This document shows positions 52,701 through 63,325 of a DNA stretch of 64,000 nt, piece after piece (the first letter of the stretch is position 1; every line of letters begins with the position of its first letter). The notes below the pieces were generated by a model, which worked only from the letters and a program-made list of their open reading frames with translations, ran no database searches and was not told the origin of the DNA. Made by a program: the position numbers and the translations under genes. Source of the DNA: Heliocidaris erythrogramma (lineage: Eukaryota > Echinodermata > Echinoidea > Camarodonta > Echinometridae); assembly GCA_025617745.1 (NCBI GenBank), contig CM046856.1, forward strand, positions 41,352,888 to 41,416,887. Direction: 5' to 3'.

Positions 52701-53436
52701 AACGCAACTACGTATGTCTGTGTAAATTGTTTTTATCCAAGAACAGAAAGAAGGGCCAAATCCAAACTAATACACTAGATAAAAAAGAATGTGAGACAGA
52801 ATCAAAAGCTTTTTCAAAATCTACAGCTACTATAAATAACAATCCATATTGTGTGTCAAACAATGGAAAATCATATCGTCTATTAAACGTATAGCCTCTC
52901 CAATATTCCTGTTTTCCATATATCCCACCTGATCCATGTGAATTATTTCACTCAAAACTTTTTTCATTCTTTTCGCTAAAACCTTTGAAAGAAGTCAACA
53001 TTTAGGAGTGTAATTGGTCTATAATTTTTTATGTAAAGGGGATCTTTACCATCTTTTTCTATTAATGTAATGATTCCTTGCTTCCGAGATGTTGATAGGT
53101 TACCCTTGTCGTAAGCTTCATTTAAGGCTTCAACTAATTGCCCACCTATGTGTAACCAAAACGTGATATAAAATTCTACCGAAAGGCCATCATTACCTGG
53201 AGCTTTATTTGTCTTCATTGTTCTTAAAACCTCATAACATTCATCTTTACTAAGTTTTCCTTCACATGCTTCCCGACTTTCCTCACTTAGCTTTGGGATA
53301 TTTTTAGAAAATAAACTTTCATTTAAAACGTCTTCTGTTAGATCACTCTTTTTCGAATATAATGTATCATAAAATAACTTAATTATCTTCGTAATTTCTT
53401 TTCTATCTTTTGTCACAGATTTGTTCTCATCATAAC
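52701..53436 (-). pseudogene. Tx1-like copy C ORF2: start of reverse transcriptase
   Basis: KAPGNDGLSVEFYITFW and NYRPITLLNVD are in one frame (52976-53416). Breaks near 52990, 52865 and 52770 disrupt the part that holds the first catalytic Asp. The left DIRS junction is at 53437-53440. Confidence 0.88.
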
Positions 53437-53465
53437 AGTCAGTAAAATCAGAATTGATTTTATTA

Positions 53466-53605
53466 TTTGCTAGATAAATCTATGTACCTACCTATTTGCT
53501 AGTCTTCCGACTACGCAAGCCATTCGAGTAATTAAAGTCACGACAGTGCATATACCCCCCTAGGATCACGCCTTCCTACGCGCGCACACAATCCTCCTCT
53601 TTACG
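53466..53605 (+). repeat. DIRS left inverted terminal repeat
   Basis: CTACCTATTTGCTAGTCTTCC to AATCCTCCTCTTTA; mirrored at 59467-59602. The left copy lacks 18 bases (TCATGCGTACGTGCACAG) found in the right copy. Confidence 0.85.
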
Positions 53606-53663
53606 AGCAGCCTCAGACAAACTTTGACATGTTGCTAGGCAAGGAGTGGGGTAGGAGGGTGGG

Positions 53664-53757
53664 ACATAGGTAGGTACATAGATTTATCTAGCAAATAATA
53701 AAATCAATTCTGATTTTACTGATTTACTACAATAAATCAATGTACCTACCTATTTGC
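53664..53757. repeat. DIRS internal circle-junction region
   Basis: Reads as the left end (AGCAAATAATAAAATCAATT) joined to the right end (ATTTACTACAATAAATCAAT), both in reverse complement. In DIRS1 such a region templates completion of the ends during circle formation. Confidence 0.88.
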
Positions 53758-53802
53758 TAGACCAGCACAGATTCAAATGGGGGGCATGTCCCAAGAGGAA
53801 GG

Positions 53803-54900
53803 TCAACAGGAACCCAAGGATGACGTTGCAGCTTGCAACGTCTTGTTAGAAAAAGACTCTTCAGACAGAACATCTTTTAAATAAAAAGATGTGAAGGACG
53901 TGGAGGAACGCCAGTAGGCTGCCCTCATAATGTCCACTAGGGGCACCCCTTGGAAAAGAGCCCAAGAGGCACTGATGCCCCTGGTATCGTGAGCACGGGG
54001 CTTCCCATCAGTCAATAGGGCCTCCGGCCCAGCTGCCTGGATCGCTTCGACTATCCATCTAGAAATGGATTCTCTGGAAGCGGCGGAAAAGGGCTCTCGA
54101 GTGATGACAAAAAGCTGATCACTCTTACGAAGAGTCTTAGTCCTATCTAAATACCATTTCAAGGCCCTCACCGGACACCAGACCTTATCCTCCTGCACTG
54201 AGGAATGGTCCGACAGCGGTCTAAGAAAAATCTCAACTGGTCCAGAGGAAGCAGTCTGATTTTTGGCAATAAAGGAGGGCTTGGGTATAAGTCGCACACC
54301 ATGGTTTTCCCAACGGATGTGACCCGGTGTTATACACAGAGCATGAAGAGTACTCCTCCTCTGTGCCGAAGCAATAGCGACTAAAAATAGCGTCTTGACC
54401 GTTAAATGGTGAAAGGACGCTTTACCCAAAGGTTCAAAAGGTGGCTTCGCAAGCACGTCAAGGACCTTGGGTAGACTCCAAGAAGGAGTCAGGCTACGAG
54501 TTGATGGACGCTGCAAGAAGAAGGAGCGAGTCAACCTAGCCAAAAGAGGGGAGTTGGAGACTCCCGAACCATCAGCAAAACCAACGTGGACGGCGGCAAT
54601 AGCCGAACGATAGCCACGTATGGTTGAAATCGATCTACCCTTATCGAAAAGGGAGATCAAAAAATCGGCAATAACACCGATAGGGGCTTCACGTGGCGAG
54701 ACACCCTGATTCTCGCACCAAGAAAAGAAGGCCCCTAGACGAGAGTTGTAGAGATCTCTAGTGGAGTCTCTACGGCTTCTCATTACAAACTGGGAGGCCC
54801 TATCGGAGAGCCCCGAGTTTCTGGCGTCTTCCCCAACAACGGCCAGGCAGTCAAGTGGAGGACCGCTGGGCGTTGATGAACAATCCCCGAGAGGGGTTGA
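53803..54900 (-). CDS. DIRS tyrosine recombinase
   Basis: The frame is open far upstream (to 56667), but only the last ~350 codons look like protein: SRRDSTRDLYNSRLGAFFSW opens the core-binding domain, ISTIRGYRSAIAAVHVGF follows. The catalytic domain has ASAQRRSTLHAL with the first Arg, AHDTRGISASWA with His and second Arg, and WRSSTSFTSFYLKDV with the nucleophilic Tyr 26 residues before the stop. It joins the circular intermediate to the target. It overlaps the end of the RT-RNase H frame, as in DIRS1; the upstream part of the frame is a shadow of that gene. Confidence 0.9.
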   Translation of the reverse strand, partial: STPLGDCSSTPSGPPLDCLAVVGEDARNSGLSDRASQFVMRSRRDSTRDLYNSRLGAFFSWCENQGVSPREAPIGVIADFLISLFDKGRSISTIRGYRSAIAAVHVGFADGSGVSNSPLLARLTRSFFLQRPSTRSLTPSWSLPKVLDVLAKPPFEPLGKASFHHLTVKTLFLVAIASAQRRSTLHALCITPGHIRWENHGVRLIPKPSFIAKNQTASSGPVEIFLRPLSDHSSVQEDKVWCPVRALKWYLDRTKTLRKSDQLFVITREPFSAASRESISRWIVEAIQAAGPEALLTDGKPRAHDTRGISASWALFQGVPLVDIMRAAYWRSSTSFTSFYLKDVLSEESFSNKTLQAATSSLGSC

Positions 54901-56807
54901 ATTATCAAATCCTCCCTGAGAGGAAGGGGAAACGGCTGGCCGGCCAGGAGACTCAGCAGGTCTGGAAACCAATGTCTCGCTGGCCAATGTGGAGCTATCA
55001 GCAAGAGCCAAGCCCTGTCCTCCTTGACCTTCCTCAAGACCTGAGGGATCAGAGGAATGGGGGGAAAAGCGTACCCCCGGATAGCTCCCCAATGGAGGGA
55101 AAAGGCATCCATCGCCCACGCCTCCTGATCCCGAACCCGCGAGCAATACCTCGGGAGTCGGTGATTGAGGGTGGAGGCGAACAGATCGATCTCCAGAGGA
55201 CCCCACACCTCTTGGAGAAGAGCAAACACCTCCGGATGAAGAGTCCACTCTGACGGGAGGCATTTGCCCCGCGACAGAAAATCCGCGATCAGATTTTCCT
55301 GACCGGGAATGTAGGAGGCTACCGGAATAATGTTCATAGACCGGCACCACCTCCACAACTGGGCAGCTAAGGTGTTCAGAGAGGAAGACCGAGTGCCGCC
55401 TTGGCGATTGATATAGGCAGCTACTGTGACATTGTCCGTAAGAACGAGTACAGTGCGACCAACAAGACCGGGCCTGAAATGATGAAGAGACAGGCTGACC
55501 GCCATCATTTCCAAAACATTGATATGGGGCATAACTCTCAAGTGAGACCAGTCCCCTGAAATCATCTCGCCCCGGCAATGACCGCCCCAACCGAGAAGGG
55601 AGGCGTCTGTCGTCAGAGAAACTGACGGAAGAGGTGTACAGAGAGGCTTGCCTTGGGCAAGAAACGAACTGTTCGACCAGGGGGCGAGAAGGAGCTTGAT
55701 ATCTCTTGGGAGTGGAATCCACCCCAAAAGAGAATCTTTGCCCGGTCTGTAAAACTTGAGGAGGTGCCTCTGAAAGGGCCTCATCAACAGCCTGCAGTCT
55801 GGTAAGACGTCGACTAGACTGGCCAGATAGCCCAGGAATTGAAGCCATTGTCTGGCTCTGACCCTGCGGGCTACTCGCAACGACCGTGCGGTCATGGTGA
55901 TAGTCCGAATTCTGTCCCGACTGGGGCGGGCAAGCTGATTCGGGATATCTATCTCCGCACCCAAGTACACCGGGGTACGTGTGGGAGATAATTCCGATTT
56001 TTCCCAGTTTATCAGAAAGCCTAAGTCTTGCGTTAGTCGCAGTAAAAGGCATAACTGATCCAACAGGAGGGACTCTGAGTTTGCAACTAGGAGCCAATCG
56101 TCTAGATAGACGAATAATTGGAGGCCGCGATTCCGTAGAAACGCGGCCAGGGCCGACACTATTCGAGTAAAGACTCGAGGGGCCGGCCTCAGCCCAAAGG
56201 GCAGGGCACGAAATCGAAACGTTTCGCCCTGGAACGCGAATCCCAGCAAATTTCTCGACAGAGAGTGAATGGGAATGTGAAAGTACGCGTCTTTGAGATC
56301 GAGGGAGATCGCAAGGTCGTCCCGCTTGATCAAGGGCAGAATAGATGCCAAGGTCTCCATGCGAAAATGCACTGGAGGTATAAACCTGTTGATTCTTTTC
56401 ATGTTTAGAATCATACGTAAACTTCCCGAGCGCTTGGGAATGACAAAAATTGGGGAGAGACAGAGATGAGGATGATCTCTCGCCCTTTCTACAGCGCCCT
56501 TTCCCAGCAGCGTGGTGATCTCTGAGGAGATGTGCTGCTGGAAAAGGGCTGACATTGGAGGCGGGCGGATTCTGATGGCGCCGTTTGGAATCGGCTTTAT
56601 CAGATCTATGTAAAAGCCGTCGCGCACGACGGATAGTACGAAGGCGTCGCCGGAGATTGCCTCCCAAACTGGGAGGAATCTCTGGAGCCGCCCGCCTACA
56701 CTGTCCACAAGCACTCGGGGTAAGGTATCAAAAGGCCGACTTGGGCCTGACCGTGCCCTTGGCGGCGGTCTTACGCCCCCCTCTTCCTCTCGCCGAGCCT
56801 CTACCAC
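54783..56807 (-). CDS. DIRS reverse transcriptase-RNase H with C-terminal extension
   Basis: 674 codons. RT motifs: SPIFVIPKRSGSLRMILNMK, ISLDLKDAYFHIPI with the first Asp, RALPFGLRPAPRVFT and LFVYLDDWLL with the Asp pair. RNase H: LTTDASLLGWGG, INVLEMMAV, LVLTDNVTVAAYI and PGQENLIADFLSR. The extension GPLEIDLFASTLNHRLPRYC and LLIAPHWPARHWFPDLL corresponds to the methyltransferase-like part found behind RNase H in DIRS elements. It overlaps Gag by 80 bases at its start and the recombinase at its end. The first Met may not be the natural start. Confidence 0.92.
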   Translation of the reverse strand: MVEARREEEGGVRPPPRARSGPSRPFDTLPRVLVDSVGGRLQRFLPVWEAISGDAFVLSVVRDGFYIDLIKPIPNGAIRIRPPPMSALFQQHISSEITTLLGKGAVERARDHPHLCLSPIFVIPKRSGSLRMILNMKRINRFIPPVHFRMETLASILPLIKRDDLAISLDLKDAYFHIPIHSLSRNLLGFAFQGETFRFRALPFGLRPAPRVFTRIVSALAAFLRNRGLQLFVYLDDWLLVANSESLLLDQLCLLLRLTQDLGFLINWEKSELSPTRTPVYLGAEIDIPNQLARPSRDRIRTITMTARSLRVARRVRARQWLQFLGYLASLVDVLPDCRLLMRPFQRHLLKFYRPGKDSLLGWIPLPRDIKLLLAPWSNSSFLAQGKPLCTPLPSVSLTTDASLLGWGGHCRGEMISGDWSHLRVMPHINVLEMMAVSLSLHHFRPGLVGRTVLVLTDNVTVAAYINRQGGTRSSSLNTLAAQLWRWCRSMNIIPVASYIPGQENLIADFLSRGKCLPSEWTLHPEVFALLQEVWGPLEIDLFASTLNHRLPRYCSRVRDQEAWAMDAFSLHWGAIRGYAFPPIPLIPQVLRKVKEDRAWLLLIAPHWPARHWFPDLLSLLAGQPFPLPLREDLIIQPLSGIVHQRPAVLHLTAWPLLGKTPETRGSPIGPPSL

Positions 56808-59009
56808 GGTTGCTCAGGGTAGGGGTCTCAACCCGAGGGATAGTCACAGTCACTCGACGATTTGAGCGGTTAGCGCCTGTCGAGACCGACTTAGACTTCG
56901 GAAAGGACCGAGCAGGCTGAGTGGGCAAGAATTGTCTGGCCATCTCTTTTGCCTGTTTGCGACCCTCTATCTCTTTGAGGAAGACCTCGTTAAACTGGCC
57001 CCCAAAGAGTTTGGGATGAGAGGAAGGGATACCCCGCAAGAGAGGCGGGATGTCTTTCTCTAGCACTCCCAGTGTGGAGAGCGCCAGCTTGCGGCGTTGA
57101 TGCGTAATGTCAATCGCCGCTGATGAGAGCTGAGACCACTGAAGTCCAGCTAACAAAAGCAGGAGTTCATCCAACAAATTGGAGTCCCCCTCGGTCACAT
57201 TCAGTTCAACTGATCTGGCCCGAAGGCGTAACAGTGAACCCAGGTACGCCGAAAGCCTTAAGCCCGACCTGACTTTGGTTTCAAAGTTCACTAGGGGCTT
57301 CTCGGCGGATCTATAGGACTGAGACTTGAAATTGATATTCAAACGTTGTCCCATACCCATAATTTCCTGGGATAAACCCTTGGCTGAAAAGAAGCCCTGG
57401 GTATCATCCCGATAGAAAGAGAAGGCACTACCAAAGGGGCGTCGGGTAGCCCGACCCGCATCGGCGAGTGCCTCCCTATCCCCATACTCCTGTTTGAAGT
57501 CCTCTGTAAGAGGAATACCAGGAGACGGGCCATGCTGTCTGAATAACAGCGATGGCTGATCACTGTCCGACTGGACTTGGGGGAAAATTTCTGGCATATA
57601 CTTCTCTAACAGGGCCTTGGCATCTGCCGCCATAGCCTGACAAGGCTGGGGGTCGTAGCCGGCCTGAGATTCTGAAACAGACGGGGTAGAAACCTGCGAG
57701 ACAGAATCAATTTCGGGAGAGGTAGTCCGGTGGGGAAATTCCCATGGGGGTGGATATGCCCACGGACCAATGACAGACTCCTCCCCCGGCGGGGCTCCGA
57801 GAGCCGCAGGCACGGGAGGAGTAGGTCGAGAAACCGCATTCGGACAAAATTGTCCCAGGTTCTCATGAATATCGGAGACCGGGAAAACACCGGGGTCCGA
57901 CTCGGGAACATCCTCCATCACAGTGACAACTGACTGGGGAGAACCCGTCTCAGTAGCCGGCAGCGTCGGGGGATTAGTATCCCAACCATGCTGCTCAGCA
58001 AAGAGTCTCATTAATCTGAGCAGCTCAGATTGAGAGTCGGGGGGAAGAGAGGGCTGAGCCTTCTTACCCGACTTGGGTTTATCCTTGGATTTACCCTTCT
58101 TGGCTTTAGGCTTCTTAGCGGGGGTGTGAGCCACCGTAATAGAAGGCCGTTTAGAAGCACGGGAAGTGTTAGGCTGCAGTATAAAAGCCTCACTACCGAA
58201 ATTGTCCGGGCCGTGCTCCCCAGTGGGGAGAAGTAATTCGGCCGCAACTCTAGGGACTGTGCTTCCCCGACCAGAGCCCCGATTCGCATTGACTGCCGGG
58301 GAGTGGACGGGCTGCTGCATTGCAGCACTGCTGGAAATAGCACCCGGAGCACTGACGTTGGTCAGTGGCTGGCGGGAACCAGCAGTCTTCCGCTGCGAGA
58401 ACCTGCTCGAGGAGGAGGTCTTCTTAGCGGGATGCGGATTTACGTTACCGGCTGTAATTCCCCCAGACACACCGACGGTGGTCGGATGTCGGGGGAAGCC
58501 AGTAACACTGGGTGAAATCTCGCTAGGCACCCCGACGGTGGTCGGGGGTCGGCAAGACCCAGTAACATCATTAGCTGACCGCTTAGCGGTCTTACCAGTT
58601 AATGCCCCCTCCAGGCTCCCGACGGTGGTCGGGGGTCGAGAGGACCCGGTAATACTAGCTACCGCCCCCCAACTGCAGACGCGGTGGTCGTGAGTTGGAG
58701 GGAGCTAGAATTGCTAATGACGGGTGTTCGGTCCGAAGACTTATGAACACCTAACTTACCTATACAGCCTGTCTTGCTCGACGCTCCCGGTACAAAAATA
58801 CCAGAGCGAGCAGACAGACTGACGCCCTTACCTCCCCTAACCATCGTGTTTGACTCGCTGGTAGGCGAGCGAAACACAGAGGTCTCCAACACACTCACTG
58901 GGCTGACGCCCTTATAAGTGAGAGTAGTGGACGGGAGGGAAGAAGAATTGGAAGAGCCTGGAGGTAACCAAGACCTCGATTGCTCTTCCTCCGAAGAACT
59001 CATTATCAC
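56728..59009 (-). CDS. DIRS Gag-like protein, one frameshift
   Basis: Likely starts near 59009 (SSSEEEQSRSWLPPG) and ends at 56728. A C6 run at about 58663-58668 shifts the frame; the 600-codon downstream part is open. Between them are imperfect repeats of GS-RPPTTVG spaced about 60-90 bases apart. Later parts are a basic Lys-rich stretch (PAKKPKAKKGKSKDKPKSGK), a Pro-rich region, a helical part (LLDELLLLLAGLQWSQLSS) and an RG-rich end (RGRGSARGRGGRKT). No zinc knuckle. Identification as Gag rests on position before RT and the basic, RG-rich character. Confidence 0.75.
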
Positions 59010-59466
59010 CTGTAAGGAGATATAAAAGAGTCAACAATAAACAATTATAAAGAAAAGGGCGTACAAAGCGAGAGTGAAACGGAATGGAATTTTCCCGCGC
59101 AATGTGTGGAAAATTCCATTCATGCACTACGAACAAAAGAACACTCTCGTAAGGGTATATGCACACAACAGCCACACACACGAAACACCAACGAAACGTT
59201 ACAGGGCTGAGCGCCCGGCAAAACGCCAAAGCGAATGCCCTGGGCTACTATACGAAAGAGGTGAAAAGTGAGGTATGAATATAAGCTCAAATATCACCAA
59301 AATAAATACGTGACAGACATAAACCGACACTAAACAGATAATAAACAAGTCTAGGACGGAAAAATTGGCAAAAGTCACCCAAAACCGCGCTAAAAGAGTA
59401 GCAAACTCTGAATTTTTGCGCAAGATAGTGACTTAGCTGCAACTCTTTAGGCTGCGAGAAGGAAAG
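59010..59466 (-). other. DIRS 5' leader
   Basis: About 450 noncoding bases between the right inverted repeat and the Gag start. Confidence 0.6.
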
Positions 59467-59619
59467 AGGAGGATTGTGTGCGCGCGTCATGCGTACGTGC
59501 ACAGAGGAAGGCGTGATCCTAGGGGGGTATATGCACTGTCGTGACTTTAATTACTCGAATGGCTTGCGTAGTCGGAAGACTAGCAAATAGGTAGGTACAT
59601 TGATTTATTGTAGTAAATT
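59467..59619 (-). repeat. DIRS right inverted terminal repeat
   Basis: AAGAGGAGGATTGTGTGCGC to TAGCAAATAGGTAGGTACAT, followed by the terminus TTGATTTATTGTAGTAAAT. Confidence 0.85.
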
Positions 59620-59622
59620 AGT

Positions 59623-60225
59623 GTATTACGGTTTTCTTTTTATTTGATTTTAATAATTGTTCAAAATATTCTTTGTTCTTTTCCCCTCCTCAAACCAAGG
59701 CTCGTGACCTAACTTTTAATCCTTCTAATGATCTATCGTATAATTTACACATTTTTTTCTTTTCTTCAATCTGTTTAGATGTTTCTAAAGGAGTAGCAGT
59801 AGTTATTAAATCTTGCTCTAAAGTTCTCAATTCTTTTTCTAATTTTTCAATATTCGTTCTCCTCTCTTTCGCTTTGACTTTCGAGTATTTTCTAGCATAT
59901 TCACTCATTTTCATTTTAAGAAAATCCCAAAATACTGATTTATCATTAAATTCACCCGCCCAATTCCTCTTAATAATTTCTATTTCCGTAATCATTCCAT
60001 CCACAAAATCTAAACACAAACTATTATTAAATTTGCAATATGATTTGCCACTGTAATTTTCGCTTTTGTTTACAAATTGTAATTCCAAACTAATACCTGA
60101 GTGATCAGGAGTAATTGATGTCAATATTTCACAAGTCCCCACTAATCTCTCGAGCTGGTCTGGTATGAACCAATAATCTAAACGGGTTTGTACTAAAGGG
60201 GTCTTCTGTTTAAAAGTATATGCTG
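59623..60225 (-). pseudogene. Tx1-like copy C ORF2: end of endonuclease and linker
   Basis: From the CR1/L2 insertion: AYTFKQKTPLVQTRLDYWF, SITPDHSGISLEL (catalytic Asp-His) and the Lys/Glu-rich linker to VRSRA; a shift near 59690 and the DIRS junction end it. Confidence 0.85.
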
Positions 60226-60915
60226 CTTCTGCTTACAACCTGCGCAGTCTTCCAAATGTTCAGTTAGATGTTGGTGGCACACTCATAAGACCTTCAGAAA
60301 CAATAAGAAACCTTGTTGTTATGTTTGATCCGTGTATGTCGATGTCACATCATATCTCTTACATCTGTAAAACAGTTATATTTTATTTAAGGAGCATTTC
60401 TAGAATCAGAAGGTTCATCGATCAGTCTGCTTGTCACAATGCTGTCCGTTCTCTAGTTTTATCTCGTATTGATTACTGCAATGGAATCCTTTCTACGATT
60501 CCCTCTAATCAGTAAGTTGATTCGTATTCAACGATTACGAAATTGGGCAGCACGATTAATTTTAGAGGTTTCTCGAGACCACCCTTCTCAACCACTCTTG
60601 AACTCACTACATTGGCTTCCTTTGAAGCAAAGAATAATTTTCAAATTACTCTTGTTTGTCTACAAAATACTTAATAACCAGGCTCCAGAGTATTTAATTA
60701 ACTGTCTGAGTTTATACAAGCCCACTAGATTACTAAGGTCCGCCAGTGACCCTCTCCGCCTCACATATTCAGTAACTCGAACATTAGCTGGTGATAGAAC
60801 GTTTACTGTGTCAGCTTCAAAATACTGGAATGATTTGCCACTTTCTATTAGAAAGTCTTCATCAGTAATAATTTTCAGAAAGGCATTAAAAACACATCTT
60901 TTCGATAGTTTATAG
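60226..60915 (+). pseudogene. CR1/L2 polyprotein C-terminus
   Basis: PSETIRNLVVMFDPCMSMSH, then ISRIRRFIDQSACHNAVRSL and RIDYCNGILSTIPSNQ are in one frame; a shift near 60510 moves to RIQRLRNWAARLI, LLNSLHWLPLKQRIIFKLL and the end FRKALKTHLFDSL with a normal stop. The polymerase itself is missing. Confidence 0.88.
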
Positions 60916-60990
60916 TTTGTAGATGATTTAATTTATTGTAAGCGCTTTGAGCCTAATGGGAAAAGCGCGTTATAAGTAATAATAATAATA
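60226..60990 (+). mobile_element. CR1/L2-like fragment inserted in Tx1-like copy C
   Basis: 5'-truncated 3' part of a CR1/L2 element ending with AGCGCTTTGAGCC, AAAAGCGCGTTATAAG and a (TAA)n tail. It sits inside the endonuclease region of copy C in the opposite orientation. Confidence 0.88.
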
Positions 60991-61564
60991 TTGTTTTCGT
61001 CCGGGTGCTTATTCCTCCATAATCATATTTCCTAAGAAACAATTCCAAACTGTTTGTAAACTTAGTCTTCAAGGGTGCTTTAGGCCCTCTGTAATCCAAA
61101 GTATCATTTAAAATTACATTAAAGTCTCCTCCTAAGATGAGTGAATGGTTACAAGAGCAAAGATCTGAGATACTTACATCTATCTTTTCCAAAAATTCTA
61201 TTTGTTTCTTTATCCTATCTCTTGTTGGAAAATAAACATTACATAATAAAAACTCGGAATCAAATATACTACCTTTAAGAAAAATGTAACGCCCTTCATC
61301 ATCTACTTCTACTTGGTCAGTTTTTATTTTGGAGCCAGGTGCTATTAAAAGAAGAACGCATCTGCTATGACTTGAGCCATGACTAAAGAACATTTGACCT
61401 CCCCAGTCTCGTTTCCATATATCTTCAATATCTGGTGAACTATATGTTTCCTGTAACAATACTACATCCCCTCGTTTACTTTTAGCCCATTCAAAAATTC
61501 TATTTCTTTTATTCCTATCTCTTATGCCTCTAACATTAACAGAAATCAACGTTAAGCCTGTCAT
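60991..61564 (-). pseudogene. Tx1-like copy C ORF2: endonuclease N-terminal part
   Basis: LISVNVRGIRDRNKRNR, VVLLQETYSSPDIED and LILGGDFNVILN are endonuclease motifs in good order. A short deletion with frame change after RKYDY, then W-R-N-K-H-P, and the CR1/L2 junction at 60990 end it. Start Met at 61564. Confidence 0.88.
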
Positions 61565-62084
61565 TTTGTGTAAAATATTCCCAGAATCTGTGACTCTATT
61601 ACAAAAACATAATATAGTCCCCTATGGCTTGTAAAATATTGTAACATTAACATCAATGCTTGGTTCTTCCTCCCATAATCAACATGACCACCATTCTCAG
61701 ATTCATTAAAGCACGTTGCCGATCTAGGTATTTCTGAGTGCGAGCAGAAATAAACACATCCTATACAACATTCTTCAAAACATCGAAACACATACCACAC
61801 CCTGGCATAAACATTACAAAACATACCCTTAAACCTTGCCTTTCCCCAGCCCTCCCTCCTACTACAAGCTATTTTGCCCCATCCCTTCGATAACTGAAGG
61901 GAGCCCAGTACCCACCTTCCACAACCTACCCCGTACGCGTGTGACGACACGATGAAGAATATACAAAAAAATAAATTAAATAAAGACCTACTATAATCCA
62001 TTACCTAACAATGGACGATGTAAAAGCGACCCCCACAACTACCACCGTATATACTGAAATTGATTATTTTGGAATATAGTACAT
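61565..62084. other. Region upstream of Tx1-like copy C, no gene
   Basis: No ORF1 and no domain in any frame. Contains short C-rich and GA-rich phrases only. Confidence 0.45.
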
Positions 62085-63200
62085 GCTGCTATAACCATAA
62101 ACTGGTTAATGCAAAATGAACATAGTTGCTAGATTGTGCATAATCAATAATGTATTCTTGGTTATCGTCAAAGCTATCCAATACAAAATCAACCAGGTGC
62201 TTACAAAAATAAAAGCATCTCTCTCTCAAAAGGAAGAAAGAAAGAAAGAAAAAAGAGCAACCACCCAACTCCCTACACTTGAGTTCCCCTGAATAGATTG
62301 TTCAGTTTGTTTGAATATATAACTTGACCCAACAGCATGAACAACTACCCCAACAATGACAAAACAAGAGCTATATCGCCTTGACGTGGCTTTTACTTTT
62401 ACCTTTACAACGCATAAAAAAAAACAAAAAAAAAACATGGCAGCTACTTAACGCATTCTTGGACTTTTTCTTTCAAATTCATAACACATTCTCTCAGTAG
62501 ACCCGGACACTGACTTGTATACTGATTATAACCAATTTTAGGAACGCCTATTCCTTCGGGTCATTGTAATAGTTATTTGATTAACCTGTAGAAAATTGGC
62601 TGACAAATTCCGTTCCACTATATTTGGAATCCAATTTATATACATCAGTAGCTGCCATGGCCGCCAACAGTACTAAAACTGGTCAGTGCATAATAATGAG
62701 CATACATGTAGATGCTAGAATGTGTATAGTCATTAATGCATTTATGGTTGTCGCCAAAGCCATTTGATTCAAGATCAAGCAGGTATTTACACAAATAAAT
62801 GCATATTATTTACAACAATTGTAAAAAGCCACCCCATACTTGAGTTCCCTGAATGGATTATTCAGGTAATTTGAATATGACTTATATCCAACAACATGGA
62901 CAACTACCCAAACAAAGGGCCATGTCGCTTTGACGTGGCTTTCACCTTTCCATGCGTAAAGACGTGGCAACTACTAAACGCATTCCTTGGACTCCATTCT
63001 TTTAAATTCATAACAAAACTCGAAGACCCGCCACAGACTTGTATACTAATTACAGTCATTGCGGTATTTTTTTTTAGTTTAGTTGTTTTTTTACTCCTAT
63101 TCCCTCGGGTCATTGTTGTTATTCAATTAAAATTGGATGACAAATTCCGTTTCCCTTGTTGGAGTCCAAAGTGCATGCATCAGCAGTTGCCATGTCGGAT
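62085..63200 (-). repeat. Two-unit ~555-bp tandem repeat upstream of Tx1-like copy C
   Basis: Landmarks occur twice in the same order: TTGAGTTCCCCTGAAT (62278) and TTGAGTTCCCTGAAT (62840), TTGACGTGGCTTT (62381 and 62930), AACGCATTCTTGGACT (62451 and 62978), TTCGGGTCATTG or TCGGGTCATTG (62555 and 63107), GACAAATTCCGTT (62602 and 63139). Spacing about 527-562 bp, moderate divergence. Confidence 0.82.
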
Positions 63201-63325
63201 GAACCCTAACCAAACTTTCGAATTTGCATATGAAACAATAATAGGTTATTGAATGTAGCGTCAAATCATTACCATGTATACATGTATATTTATACACACA
63301 CACACACACACGCACACACACACAC

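Larger units (their letters stand above)
53440..59619 (-). mobile_element. DIRS1-type tyrosine-recombinase retrotransposon, near complete
   Basis: 6180 bp with all hallmarks: inverted terminal repeats of roughly 120-140 bp, an internal region at 53664-53757 that is complementary to both ends joined (the circle-junction region), and overlapping frames for Gag, RT-RNase H and tyrosine recombinase, no integrase or protease. AGT lies at both borders (53437-53439 and 59620-59622). Elements of this type move through a circular DNA and insert by site-specific recombination, not by target duplication. One single-base break in Gag is the only obvious damage. Confidence 0.95.
50746..61564 (-). mobile_element. 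Tx1/L1-like copy C, split by a DIRS and a CR1/L2 insertion
   Basis: ORF2 begins at 61564, is interrupted at 60990-60226 (CR1/L2 piece), continues to 59622, is interrupted again by DIRS (59619-53440), and resumes at 53436 to its stop at 50889. The coding sense on both sides of each insertion joins correctly, which proves the order of events: copy C first, the other two later. 3' UTR 50888-50746. Confidence 0.92.

Noticed and set aside
54855..55253. 132-codon + strand frame inside DIRS
   Set aside because: Shadow of the RT-RNase H gene on the opposite strand, GC-rich, no domain.
54901..56667. N-terminal two thirds of the long frame that ends in the DIRS recombinase
   Set aside because: It overlaps the RT-RNase H gene in another frame and its residues (Ser/Arg/Pro-rich) show no family. 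Only the last ~350 codons carry recombinase motifs.
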